From positions 1 to 9,308 of the forward strand of contig CAZOVB010000106.1 in assembly GCA_964583095.1 (NCBI GenBank): 9,308 bases of DNA. Direction: 5' to 3'. The DNA comes from CAZOVB01 sp964583095 (lineage in GTDB: Bacteria > Planctomycetota > Phycisphaerae > SM23-33). Below are positions 1 through 6,006 of the stretch, one piece after another. The notes beneath the pieces were generated by a model that saw only the letters and a program-made list of their open reading frames with translations, was not told the origin of the DNA and did no database searches. The position numbers and the translations under genes are program-made. Position 1 is the stretch's first letter; each line of letters starts with the position of its first letter.

Positions 1-29
1 AGCAGGCCCTCTACGACCTGATCCACTGA
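1..29 (+). CDS. C-terminal end of an upstream gene (partial)
   Basis: From base 3 one frame reads QALYDLIH and then TGA at 27-29. This looks like an ordinary C-terminus and would leave about 60 bp before the next start codon on the same strand. Only eight residues are visible, so no product can be named, and the frame choice is a guess based on plausible residue content. Confidence 0.35.
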
Positions 30-90
30 TGGGTGTCCCAATGTTGAAGTCAGGAGCCGCGAATACGCCCTTTCGACCATTCGAATCTCG

Positions 91-504
91 ATGGGGGCGA
101 CCACCAACGACAGGGACGTGAGCTACTTCCTTTGGGTGCTGGAGCAATCACTGCGATACGAGCCGGAAGGCCTGGAATTCATGCCGCCCGAACACCTGAC
201 AACGGAGAAGATCCTCTCGGAGGAGACCTTCCTGATCGACCTGCGGATGTGGTACGAGCGACTGCTTTCACCCTCGCTGCCCGGCGCGGTGGAGTGGCCC
301 GGCATCGGTTTCGAGAAACGCATCCGCCGGATCCCCTTCGACAAGGAAGTCATCATGATGTGCACGACCGGGATCTTCTCCTTCCGGGCCGGCTATCAGT
401 TGGCCAAGGGGGGGCATTCGAATGTCAAGGTCATCTACGGAGGCTACGCCGCCTGGCAGGGCCTGTATCCCCAGCTCCTGGAGGCAATGCGGGAAGGTCG
501 CTGA
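91..504 (+). CDS. Rhodanese-like domain protein, single domain
   Basis: A 137-residue cytoplasmic protein with no signal peptide. Residues 31-130 follow the rhodanese fold: MPPEHL (31-36, the usual 'SPEEL' entry), FLIDLR (47-52, the conserved Asp-Xaa-Arg strand end), VIMMCTTGIFS (87-97, with the candidate catalytic Cys91 in the active-site loop), and VIYGGYAAWQ (114-123, the GG..AW signature). Rhodaneses carry a persulfide on this Cys and move sulfane sulfur to acceptors; the physiological acceptor here is unknown. The loop is unusual: the common C-x-x-G-x-R-S pattern has Phe96 where Arg is typical, so substrate choice may differ or activity may be low. The ATG at 91 has no clear ribosome-binding site. 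A later ATG at 181 would give a bare 107-residue domain preceded by GGAAGG, so the start is uncertain. The gene is convergent with metF. Confidence 0.85.
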   Translation: MGATTNDRDVSYFLWVLEQSLRYEPEGLEFMPPEHLTTEKILSEETFLIDLRMWYERLLSPSLPGAVEWPGIGFEKRIRRIPFDKEVIMMCTTGIFSFRAGYQLAKGGHSNVKVIYGGYAAWQGLYPQLLEAMREGR

Positions 505-535
505 TCCGCGGGACTCTCCGGGCAGTGCACCCCTC

Positions 536-548
536 GGCTCGTCGAGCC
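536..548. terminator. Short hairpin between convergent genes (weak terminator candidate)
   Basis: GGCTC (536-540) pairs with GAGCC (544-548) across a 3-base loop, in the 46-bp gap between the rhodanese and metF stop codons. On the plus strand it is followed by CTTTAC, a poor T-tract, and on the minus strand by no T-tract. A 5-bp stem is weak, so this is suggested mainly by its location. Confidence 0.25.
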
Positions 549-550
549 CT

Positions 551-1429
551 TTACAGATCCAACTGCTTGACGATCTGGGTGACGGGCTCGGTTTTGTTCA
601 GGCAATAGAAATGCAGACCCGGCGCCCCGGCCTGCAACAGTGCCTGGGAGAGTTCCACACAGCTCTTGACGCCCTGCTGGAGCACCTGCTTGGGGTCTTC
701 CGATATCGGCTCAAACAGGTGATGAATGCTCTGGGGCACGGTCGCGCCGCACAACTCGCAGAATTCCAGAAGCCGCACGTAGTTCGTGATCGGCAACACG
801 CCGGGGATGATGCGGAATTCCACCCCGCCCTGTCGAACGCGTTGGAGATATTCGTCATACAGATGTGGTTCGAAGAACAATTGCGTTACACAGAAGCCGG
901 CTCCGTTGTCCTGTTTGACCCGCAGCACCTGCGTGTCCAGATCGGGAGAGTCTGCCAGGGGATGGACTTCCGGAAAGCCCGGTACACCGGTGGAAAACCA
1001 GTCCCCGTATTCCTGGATGATGCTCACCAGGTCGCAGCCATAACGGGGCTGGTCGGGGCCCGGAACGTAATCGGGCTGATCGGCCGGGGGATCCCCCCGA
1101 AGGGCCATGATGTTCCGCACGCCGACGGATTTCATCTCGGCCAGTTCATCCCGCACGGAGGCAAAGGTGTGCTTGATGCATGTCAGGTGGTGCATGACGG
1201 GCACGTCGACGATCTCAAGCAGATCCTCTACCAGACTGAGGGTCGTCCGCGACTGGCTGCCTCCGGCTCCGTAGGTAACCGAAAAGAAATCGGCTCCCAG
1301 CTCCTCCAGAGCCGGAGCGGTTTCTTCCAGGAGTTTGGCCCGGCCCTTGGGGGTTTTGGGCGGATAGAACTCGAAGCTCAGTGTTCGTGACTTCCGGTCA
1401 AACAGGTCGGTGATTTTGCTTTGGGGCAT
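551..1429 (-). CDS. metF: 5,10-methylenetetrahydrofolate reductase
   Basis: A 292-residue protein close in length to E. coli MetF (296). It reduces 5,10-methylene-THF to 5-methyl-THF with an FAD cofactor in a TIM barrel, feeding methionine synthesis; in some anaerobes it serves the methyl branch of carbon metabolism. Visible family motifs in order: LSFEFYPPKTPKG (17-29, with Glu20 at the place of the catalytic Glu of the family), VTYGAGGS (51-58), HLTC (81-84), ALRGDPP (109-115), PEVHP (153-157), VTQLFFE (181-187), PGVLPITNY (209-217) and PGLHFYCLNKT (270-280). All look intact. The ATG at 1429 lies 18 bp after the stop of the upstream gene and has only a weak ribosome-binding site, which suggests translational coupling in an operon with the 246-residue protein. 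No MetV-like partner is visible in the window. Confidence 0.97.
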   Translation of the reverse strand: MPQSKITDLFDRKSRTLSFEFYPPKTPKGRAKLLEETAPALEELGADFFSVTYGAGGSQSRTTLSLVEDLLEIVDVPVMHHLTCIKHTFASVRDELAEMKSVGVRNIMALRGDPPADQPDYVPGPDQPRYGCDLVSIIQEYGDWFSTGVPGFPEVHPLADSPDLDTQVLRVKQDNGAGFCVTQLFFEPHLYDEYLQRVRQGGVEFRIIPGVLPITNYVRLLEFCELCGATVPQSIHHLFEPISEDPKQVLQQGVKSCVELSQALLQAGAPGLHFYCLNKTEPVTQIVKQLDL

Positions 1430-1447
1430 AATGGCTCTATTCAGGGT

Positions 1448-2188
1448 CTACACCTGGCACGGAGGCTCCGAGGCCAGGGATTCGACAAATTGTTGGGCAC
1501 GATCTTCCTGGCTTGCGGTTCCGCGGACGCCGATAAAGACGGCCCCCTCGGCTCCGAATACGCCTCCGGCCGCGATCAAACGGGCCGCGACACCGGTCAG
1601 GGCGGTCAGGGCCTCGAGTTCGGTAAAGACCTCCCCGGGCATGGGCAACATCCTTGGGCCCTGGGCATCGGTATCGGCCAGTTCGGAAGCCAGATCGTTC
1701 AGGTTCCCCAGAACGCGTTTCTCCAGTCCGACAGGAAGGATGAGTTTCACGCGTCGGCCTACGACAGCGGGCAGGATGACCCCGGCGGTGCCGGCCTGGG
1801 GGTGGCCGATGTAGACAGCACTGTGGCCGCGACGGACGTCCACGGCGTTGGCGCCTTTCAGGACGACATCGTCGGCGTGGAGATCCTCTATGACATCGAA
1901 GACGGTCTTGTCGCGGATCCACTGACCCTTGCGAATGACGACGTCACAAGGGGGCTCGGCGGCCGGGGCCTGCTTGCCGGGAGGCACGACGAGGCCTCGG
2001 CGGAAGCCGGTTCGATCGAAGGACTCCCCAAGAGTAGAGAGGATTTCCTCGGCCACGTATCCATTGGTGCTGCCGGCTACGATGACAATCGTATGGTCCT
2101 CCAGGGCCTTTTGCACGGCGGGATGCTGTGCTACGGCCTTTCCGATCAGGCGTTTTCCCATTGCGGGGGTCAGGAGGAGCTGCTTCAT
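1448..2188 (-). CDS. Conserved protein of unknown function, co-transcribed with metF
   Basis: A 246-residue soluble protein; I do not recognise a named family. It is rich in hydrophobic beta strands followed by glycine turns, as in Rossmann-like or sugar-isomerase-like folds. TIVIVAGSTNGYVAEEIL (33-50) is a strand, a small-residue loop and a helix. Other blocks that look conserved are KGANAVD (111-117), GHPQAGTAG (128-136), LILPVGLEKRV (149-159), GEVFTELEALTALTG (185-199) and AAGGVFGAEGAVF (206-218). There is no signal peptide or membrane helix. The Gly/Ser/Thr loops and KGAN could bind a phosphate or nucleotide, but that is inference. It starts 33 bp after the small membrane protein and ends 18 bp before metF. 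A GGAG about 9 bases upstream of the ATG supports the start. Its position suggests a role in one-carbon or cofactor metabolism, unproven. Confidence 0.85.
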   Translation of the reverse strand: MKQLLLTPAMGKRLIGKAVAQHPAVQKALEDHTIVIVAGSTNGYVAEEILSTLGESFDRTGFRRGLVVPPGKQAPAAEPPCDVVIRKGQWIRDKTVFDVIEDLHADDVVLKGANAVDVRRGHSAVYIGHPQAGTAGVILPAVVGRRVKLILPVGLEKRVLGNLNDLASELADTDAQGPRMLPMPGEVFTELEALTALTGVAARLIAAGGVFGAEGAVFIGVRGTASQEDRAQQFVESLASEPPCQV

Positions 2189-2221
2189 GGTGGGACTCTC
2201 CAGGGCTGATGCCTGGAGGGG

Positions 2222-2533
2222 TTACTTCGAGCTGAGACTCGAGGCGATTTCCAGGCGTGTGGCGCGTTTTCTCTTGCGCTTTATGATGGTCCAAAGCACG
2301 AGGACAAGCAAGAAAAAGCCTGCGGTGACCCCCCAGAAGGTCGGGCTGAGGCGATGCCAGAATTGCCCCTCGTCGATGCGCTGCTGTCGTAGTTCTTCCT
2401 GGGCCGGCGGCTGGGAGGCGCTGTCTGTCTGGGCCTGGGCAAGGGCTTCCCGGTCGCTGCGAAGCTGGACGGTGGTGACGATTGCCATGGCCAGGCTCAG
2501 CAGCATCGCCAGGGCCAGAATCCATTTTATCAT
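2222..2533 (-). CDS. Small two-helix membrane protein of unknown function
   Basis: A 103-residue protein. Residues 3-22 are a hydrophobic helix, which could also act as an uncleaved signal anchor. Residues 23-64 are polar and Gln/Glu/Asp-rich. Residues 66-85 form a second hydrophobic helix ending in KRKRKR (85-90). By the positive-inside rule the basic C-terminal tail is cytoplasmic and the loop is on the outer face of the inner membrane. No domain is recognised. The start is well supported by GAGGAGAA (2541-2548 on the complement) seven bases before the ATG. It precedes the 246-residue protein and metF in the same direction; HU lies 112 bp upstream. In that gap I see only a weak imperfect hairpin (2591-2616) without a T-tract, so read-through from HU is possible. 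Confidence 0.75.
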   Translation of the reverse strand: MIKWILALAMLLSLAMAIVTTVQLRSDREALAQAQTDSASQPPAQEELRQQRIDEGQFWHRLSPTFWGVTAGFFLLVLVLWTIIKRKRKRATRLEIASSLSSK

Positions 2534-2645
2534 TGCGGTCTTCTCCTCGCGGCACCGGCCCTGCCACGGTCAACTCCAAAGCCGTCGTCCCAGCGGGTAT
2601 ACGTGATGCCACGCTGCAAGTCCCGGCGCCAAGGCTGCCGTGTTC

Positions 2646-2978
2646 TCAGCGGGCGCCTTGCTGCCCCGGCCCGGAGGTGTTGTCATCCTCAAGCCCCTCC
2701 TGGAGCTTGATTTTCATCATACGGCCAACCTTGAACTTCACGGTTCTCTTGCGCGGAACCTGGACGCGCTGCAGCGTTTTGGGATTCTGTGCGACCCGCG
2801 CGGCGCGATCCTTGGTTTCGAAGACACCGAAGTCCCGAAATTCAAGGCGATTGCCGTTACCCAGCTCCTCGATGATCTCATCCAGGAAATTCTGGACGAT
2901 CTTTTTGACCACCACTCGTTTGGTGCCCGTCTCTTCGGAGATGCGGTCTACCAGTTCCTTCTTTGTCACCGTATGCAT
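2646..2978 (-). CDS. HU/IHF-family DNA-binding protein
   Basis: A 110-residue nucleoid protein that binds and bends DNA, probably as a dimer. The N-terminal helices carry KKELVDRISEETG (6-18) and IVQNFLDEIIEEL (27-39). These are followed by the family core GNRLEFRDFGVFETKDRAARVAQNPKT (42-68). Asn65-Pro66 sits at the tip of the DNA-embracing arm, where the intercalating proline lies in HU and IHF. The sequence then returns to VPRKRTVKFKVGR. The last 18 or so residues (EGLEDDNTSGPGQQGAR) are an acidic then Gly/Gln-rich tail beyond the usual 90-95-residue length. I chose the ATG at 2978 because it aligns with typical HU starts and has AAAGG just upstream; an upstream ATG at 3008 would add ten residues. 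HU versus IHF subunit cannot be decided, so no symbol is given. Confidence 0.93.
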   Translation of the reverse strand: MHTVTKKELVDRISEETGTKRVVVKKIVQNFLDEIIEELGNGNRLEFRDFGVFETKDRAARVAQNPKTLQRVQVPRKRTVKFKVGRMMKIKLQEGLEDDNTSGPGQQGAR

Positions 2979-3045
2979 GGAGTTGCCTTTCGCGCGAGTC
3001 AGTAGCAAGACATCCTGGATTCGGATATCTGTCTAATCGCTCCAA

Positions 3046-3059
3046 GGAAAGCTATTTCC
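3046..3059. promoter_or_regulatory. Inverted repeat in the HU leader, operator or hairpin candidate
   Basis: GGAAA (3046-3050) and TTTCC (3055-3059) form a perfect 5-bp inverted repeat around GCTA. It begins at about the predicted transcription start of the HU gene, so it could be a repressor site or a small 5' hairpin. It is short enough to be chance. Confidence 0.3.
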
Positions 3060-3066
3060 GTAACTT

Positions 3067-3095
3067 ATATTATGCCCAAAAAGCCGATTGGACAA
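3067..3095 (-). promoter_or_regulatory. Predicted sigma70-type promoter of the HU gene
   Basis: On the minus strand TTGTCC (3095-3090) and TAATAT (3072-3067) are separated by exactly 17 bases. Each hexamer matches consensus at four of six positions, in a locally AT-rich stretch. The expected start near 3060 gives a leader of about 80 bases before the HU ATG at 2978. Confidence 0.45.
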
Positions 3096-3605
3096 GACAA
3101 AATCTCTCAGGTACCGCTTGAGCAGAGTCCTGAACCCCTGCCATCGCCCAAGGAGAAGCAGCGAATCGGGCAAAACCACAATTCTCTTTTCGGAACGCCA
3201 AGCGCAGTAAGTTCAATCCTTTACAAAAAAAACATCCCAAAGACATCGCCTTTCTCCGCCGCTTCGGACCTGGGGCTACTGACTATCATAGGAACCTCCC
3301 GGGCAAAAGACGACCCGGCAACCGTTTGGCCCTGCGAGGGGTTGGAGAAATCCGCCGCCACTTCTGTCCCTTCATGCGACAGGAAAAGAACTTATGCGAG
3401 ACGGAAAGAAGCCGACCTGCCAAACCGGGGGCCGGGCCCCTTGCACTGCGATAGACGTCACAGACAGCCGCCATCGTATATTCCCCATCACAAAGGTGTT
3501 GAAGATGCTCTTTGCCCGGAACTGCAGACGAGGGAAGTGTAATCGGATGCCGACCGGTTGCAAACAAAAACCAATGGAAGCAGAAGACGAACTCGTCGGC
3601 ACCCC
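3096..3605. other. Gene-free stretch with hairpin-rich segment
   Basis: No convincing gene is seen here. The left part (to about 3290) is AT-richer than the coding DNA and includes a run of eight A (3225-3232). From 3291 to 3440 the plus strand can fold several hairpins: CCGGG 3299-3303 with CCCGG 3314-3318; CAACC 3319-3323 facing GGTTG 3340-3344 around a CCC/GGG hairpin; CTGTC 3364-3368 with GACAG 3378-3382; GGGGC 3428-3432 with GCCCC 3436-3440. Fragments such as GCCAC (3356-3361 area), ATGCGAG (3394-3400) and ACCTGCC (3415-3421) occur in the order seen in cobalamin riboswitches, but the B12 box is not intact. The 156-codon open frame starting at 3072 has low-complexity, non-protein-like composition and no ribosome-binding site, so I treat it as noncoding. 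Confidence 0.5.
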
Positions 3606-3634
3606 TTGCCCGAAGCCAAAGGCTCGCGTATAAA
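3606..3634 (+). promoter_or_regulatory. Predicted promoter of the AMMECR1-like gene, near-leaderless
   Basis: TTGCCC (3606-3611) and TATAAA (3629-3634) are spaced 17 bases apart. Transcription should begin near 3640-3642, only a few bases before the ATG at 3646, so the mRNA would be leaderless or nearly so. This fits the absence of a ribosome-binding site. A small inverted repeat, AGCC-AAA-GGCT (3614-3624), lies in the spacer. Another, GACGA-AC-TCGTC (3586-3597), lies just upstream of the -35 hexamer; either could be an operator. Confidence 0.5.
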
Positions 3635-3645
3635 CTCGTTTGTCT

Positions 3646-5277
3646 ATGAACCTGCCAACAAGACCTCTCGTGTCACTGATGATCGCCCTCTGCCTGGGCG
3701 GGCCTGCCAGGTCCATGCCTCCGCTTCCCAAGCCCCCGGAAATTCCGATTGACCAGGGCAGGCAGCTTGTGTCACTGGCCAGGAAGGCGATGCTTACGTA
3801 TTTGCGCTTCCGCACAGAAGCAGAACAGATCCCGATTCCCAAACAATTGACGGCTCTTGAGCAAAGTCGAAACGCTGTCGCAGTCTCTCTGCGCAGCGAA
3901 GGGCAGCTTGTCGCCCGCACCTACAGCAGCGGCAACTCGATCGCGGGCAATACCATACGGGCTGCCCTGAGAGCCATGCGAAGCGAAAAACTGCCCGATC
4001 GCATCACCGCCAATACACTCGAAGACCTGAGCGTAGAAGTGGAAGTCCTCGGCAAACCCCGCTCGGTGAAGCAGGCCGATCTGACCGAAAGCATCCTTCC
4101 GGGTCTGACGGGAGTGGAACTGCTTTGTGGCATGGAGCAGGTCCGGATTCTGCCCTCGGAGAGCTACCTTCGCGGCCTGTCGCCCGAGCAGACCTGGAGA
4201 GCCTGCCTGGCCAGGCTCGATCCGGAGACCGCATCAGCAAAGATGGAACGGGTCTGGTCAATCTTCGCCACCCGCCACTTCGTGCAACCTCCCCACGAGG
4301 CTGCCCGCTTCCTGTATCGCGGCAAACTCATCGGAGACCGCCCAGGCCAATACCGTCAATCCCTGCCCCATCGAATGCTCCTGGCCCTGCTGCAGGGCCA
4401 GGGACCGGAGGGACGATTCCAGGCCGGGGACCATGAAGCTCCGCTTATCGATCACCTGTACCTGACATGGGTCCTTTCGGAACTTCCGGACCGGGCACTG
4501 GGAAACATCGAGCACGAAACTCGCAACCGCTGCGTCCAGAAAGCCTTGGCCTTCGCTGCCAAGGGCATTCAGATCGGGCCCGAAGGACAAATGCGGCTGG
4601 GAGATCTGGAGGGCCTGGACCGTCTCGAAGCCATCGCATGGATGTATCTCGCCAGCGGCCATTCTCCTGTGACGGAAAAGTCCCGATCGCTCCGAGAAGC
4701 CATGCTCGATGAACTGGCCAGGAGCGGAAGGCAGTTGGTCCCGGCCAAGCCATCCACAGCCAGGCGTAGCCTGTTGCCTGTGCGTCCCCTGGCGGTGCTC
4801 AGCATGGCCCTGGAGGCCGGGGGGCAGTCGACCCCGGCGGAGGATCTGCGAAAGCTGCTTTCCCAGCAGAAGGCCTCGAATCTGCTGGATCTTCTTTGGG
4901 CCTTGCGGGCCAAGACCGAAATCGAGGTCCCACCCGAACTCAAACCGATCGGACTGGCCGGGCCCCAGAGACCGGTAGACGAAACCGGGGCCCTTATTGC
5001 GGGGCCCTCGAAAGCCTGGACCCAGGCCTCGGCAATGGCCGCCTTCCTTCTTGGAAATGAATCCGCCGATTCGCCAGGGATTCCCACTCTTGGCTCGGTT
5101 CGCAGCCGCAGTCCATTGCTGCAGTTCTGCCAGAGAATGGCCTTTCGTCCGCCCGAGGCGTACTTCACCTCCCGGCCGGAAGCCTACCTGCACCTTTTGC
5201 GAGAAAGACCGGGTTCTTCGCGAATAAGCCTGGGCGCCTGCGCTTCGTACCTGGAAGCAACCCTTTCGGCCCGGTAA
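3646..5277 (+). CDS. Secreted protein with degenerate AMMECR1-like domain and helical C-terminal half
   Basis: A 543-residue protein from the ATG at 3646; a TTG at 3640 would add two residues. Residues 1-23 look like a Sec signal peptide (basic MNLPTRP, hydrophobic LVSLMIALCLGG, then ARS), so the protein is probably exported. Residues about 37-195 resemble AMMECR1: a helical start, SLRSEGQLVARTYSSGNS (81-98), a helix of the 'AALRAMRSEKLPDR' type, then DLSVEVEVL (127-135), GVELLCGMEQVRILP (156-170) and SPEQTWRACLARL (179-191). The hallmark LRGCIG motif is absent, with LVARTYSSGN in its place, so any activity tied to that motif is probably lost or changed. Residues 200-543 are mostly helical with repeated Trp/Leu/Ala-rich helices, perhaps an alpha/alpha toroid; no catalytic motif is recognised. 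AMMECR1 proteins often sit with Memo and radical-SAM genes (AmmeMemoRadiSam), none of which is visible here. Confidence 0.8.
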   Translation: MNLPTRPLVSLMIALCLGGPARSMPPLPKPPEIPIDQGRQLVSLARKAMLTYLRFRTEAEQIPIPKQLTALEQSRNAVAVSLRSEGQLVARTYSSGNSIAGNTIRAALRAMRSEKLPDRITANTLEDLSVEVEVLGKPRSVKQADLTESILPGLTGVELLCGMEQVRILPSESYLRGLSPEQTWRACLARLDPETASAKMERVWSIFATRHFVQPPHEAARFLYRGKLIGDRPGQYRQSLPHRMLLALLQGQGPEGRFQAGDHEAPLIDHLYLTWVLSELPDRALGNIEHETRNRCVQKALAFAAKGIQIGPEGQMRLGDLEGLDRLEAIAWMYLASGHSPVTEKSRSLREAMLDELARSGRQLVPAKPSTARRSLLPVRPLAVLSMALEAGGQSTPAEDLRKLLSQQKASNLLDLLWALRAKTEIEVPPELKPIGLAGPQRPVDETGALIAGPSKAWTQASAMAAFLLGNESADSPGIPTLGSVRSRSPLLQFCQRMAFRPPEAYFTSRPEAYLHLLRERPGSSRISLGACASYLEATLSAR

Positions 5278-5282
5278 GGCCC

Positions 5283-5915
5283 CTACTCCTGTCGGGAATG
5301 CACCTGAAAGGAAAGCTGTTCGAGGTATGCAGCGATATCCACGGGTCCAACCGATACTTCCGGGTCGGTCTGCAAAGTCACGGGTGCAAAATTGAGTATA
5401 CCCTTGACTCCGGCCTGCTGGAGGCGATCGGTGACTTCCTGTGCGGCCTCGACCGGCACAGCCACCACGGCCAGGAGCACGCCGTTGTCTCGGATGATCT
5501 TTTCCATCTGATCCGTGTGCTGCACGACCACCTGTCCGACCTTGCGTCCGATTTTGCTGTTCTCGACATCGAAGGCTCCGACCAGGCGGAAGCCTTTTTT
5601 CCCGAAGCCTCGGTACCGCAACAGGGCTCTGCCCAGGTCCCCGGCCCCCACCAGGATAACATTTGTGATGCGGTCGGTGCCCAGGATGTGCCTGAGCTGC
5701 TCGATCAGGCCCTTCACGTCGTAGCCACTGCCGGGCCGACCGAATTGGCCGAAATAACCCAGATCCTTCCTCACCTGCGCTGCCGACAGGTGCAGTGCCT
5801 GGGCCAATTCCCTGCTGGAAACCTTCTGAACTTTCTGATCCCTGAGCTGCTCCAACTGCCTCAGATACAAGCATATCCGGCGAACGGCGGGATCGGGAAT
5901 GGACTGTCCTCTCAA
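5283..5915 (-). CDS. rex: Redox-sensing transcriptional repressor Rex
   Basis: A 210-residue homodimeric repressor that reads the NADH/NAD+ ratio and usually controls fermentative, respiratory and hydrogen-related genes. Residues 7-65 are the winged-helix domain, including VSSRELAQALHLSAAQVRKDLGYFGQFGRPGSGY split over 32-65, where the RKDL..FG..G..G..Y pattern is diagnostic. Residues 84-180 are the Rossmann domain with VGAGDLG (89-95) and the acidic Asp116 of GAFDVEN, typical of NAD(H) preference. NFAPV (165-169) is conserved, and VDIAAYLEQLSF near the end is the domain-swapped dimer helix. I chose TTG at 5915 because AAGGAG lies six bases upstream. A GTG at 5930 would add five residues but has no ribosome-binding site. 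The gene converges on the AMMECR1-like gene with 5 bp between stop codons and no visible terminator. Confidence 0.96.
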   Translation of the reverse strand: MRGQSIPDPAVRRICLYLRQLEQLRDQKVQKVSSRELAQALHLSAAQVRKDLGYFGQFGRPGSGYDVKGLIEQLRHILGTDRITNVILVGAGDLGRALLRYRGFGKKGFRLVGAFDVENSKIGRKVGQVVVQHTDQMEKIIRDNGVLLAVVAVPVEAAQEVTDRLQQAGVKGILNFAPVTLQTDPEVSVGPVDIAAYLEQLSFQVHSRQE

Positions 5916-5921
5916 AACCGA

Positions 5922-5927
5922 CTCCTT
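5922..5927 (-). promoter_or_regulatory. Ribosome-binding site that decides the rex start
   Basis: AAGGAG on the minus strand sits six bases upstream of the TTG at 5915. It overlaps the second and third codons of the alternative frame start at 5930 (GTG), which itself has no comparable site. Confidence 0.6.
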
Positions 5928-5956
5928 CACTTTCCAGGAAGTGACACCCCGGGCGT

Positions 5957-6006
5957 TTGTGAGAACGGGATGCAGGCATCATAGACGTAAAGCCTTTCGC
6001 GTTCAA
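5957..6006 (-). promoter_or_regulatory. Predicted rex promoter with adjacent Rex half-site
   Basis: On the minus strand TTGAAC (6006-6001) and TATGAT (5983-5978) are spaced 17 bases apart; TATGAT matches five of six consensus bases. The predicted start is near 5971. Just downstream, TCACAA (5962-5957) is identical to one half of the Rex operator consensus TTGTGA-N6-TCACAA. The facing half is not conserved, so autoregulation is only a possibility. The promoter call is firmer than the operator call. Confidence 0.5.

Noticed and set aside
422..1390. A 322-codon plus-strand open frame opposite metF
   Set aside because: It overlaps the rhodanese end and lies antisense to metF, whose motifs are complete, so it is a shadow of metF.
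1421..2209. A 262-codon plus-strand open frame opposite the metF-linked unknown protein
   Set aside because: The minus-strand frame has ribosome-binding support, operon spacing and protein-like strand-loop-helix patterns. The plus-strand frame is Gly/Asp-rich without structure-like patterning.
3225..3232. Run of eight A, a T-tract on the minus strand, as a terminator
   Set aside because: No stable stem precedes it on the minus strand, and no minus-strand gene ends nearby.
3391..3421. Possible SRP RNA or tmRNA fragment suggested by a GGAAAGAAGC stretch
   Set aside because: The invariant SRP helix-8 sequence and the tmRNA end motifs are absent, and the flanking bases do not pair as required.
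3072..3542. A 156-codon open frame on the plus strand in the intergenic region
   Set aside because: It has no ribosome-binding site, starts inside the predicted HU promoter, and its translation lacks hydrophobic periodicity or any recognisable motif. It reads as translated noncoding DNA.
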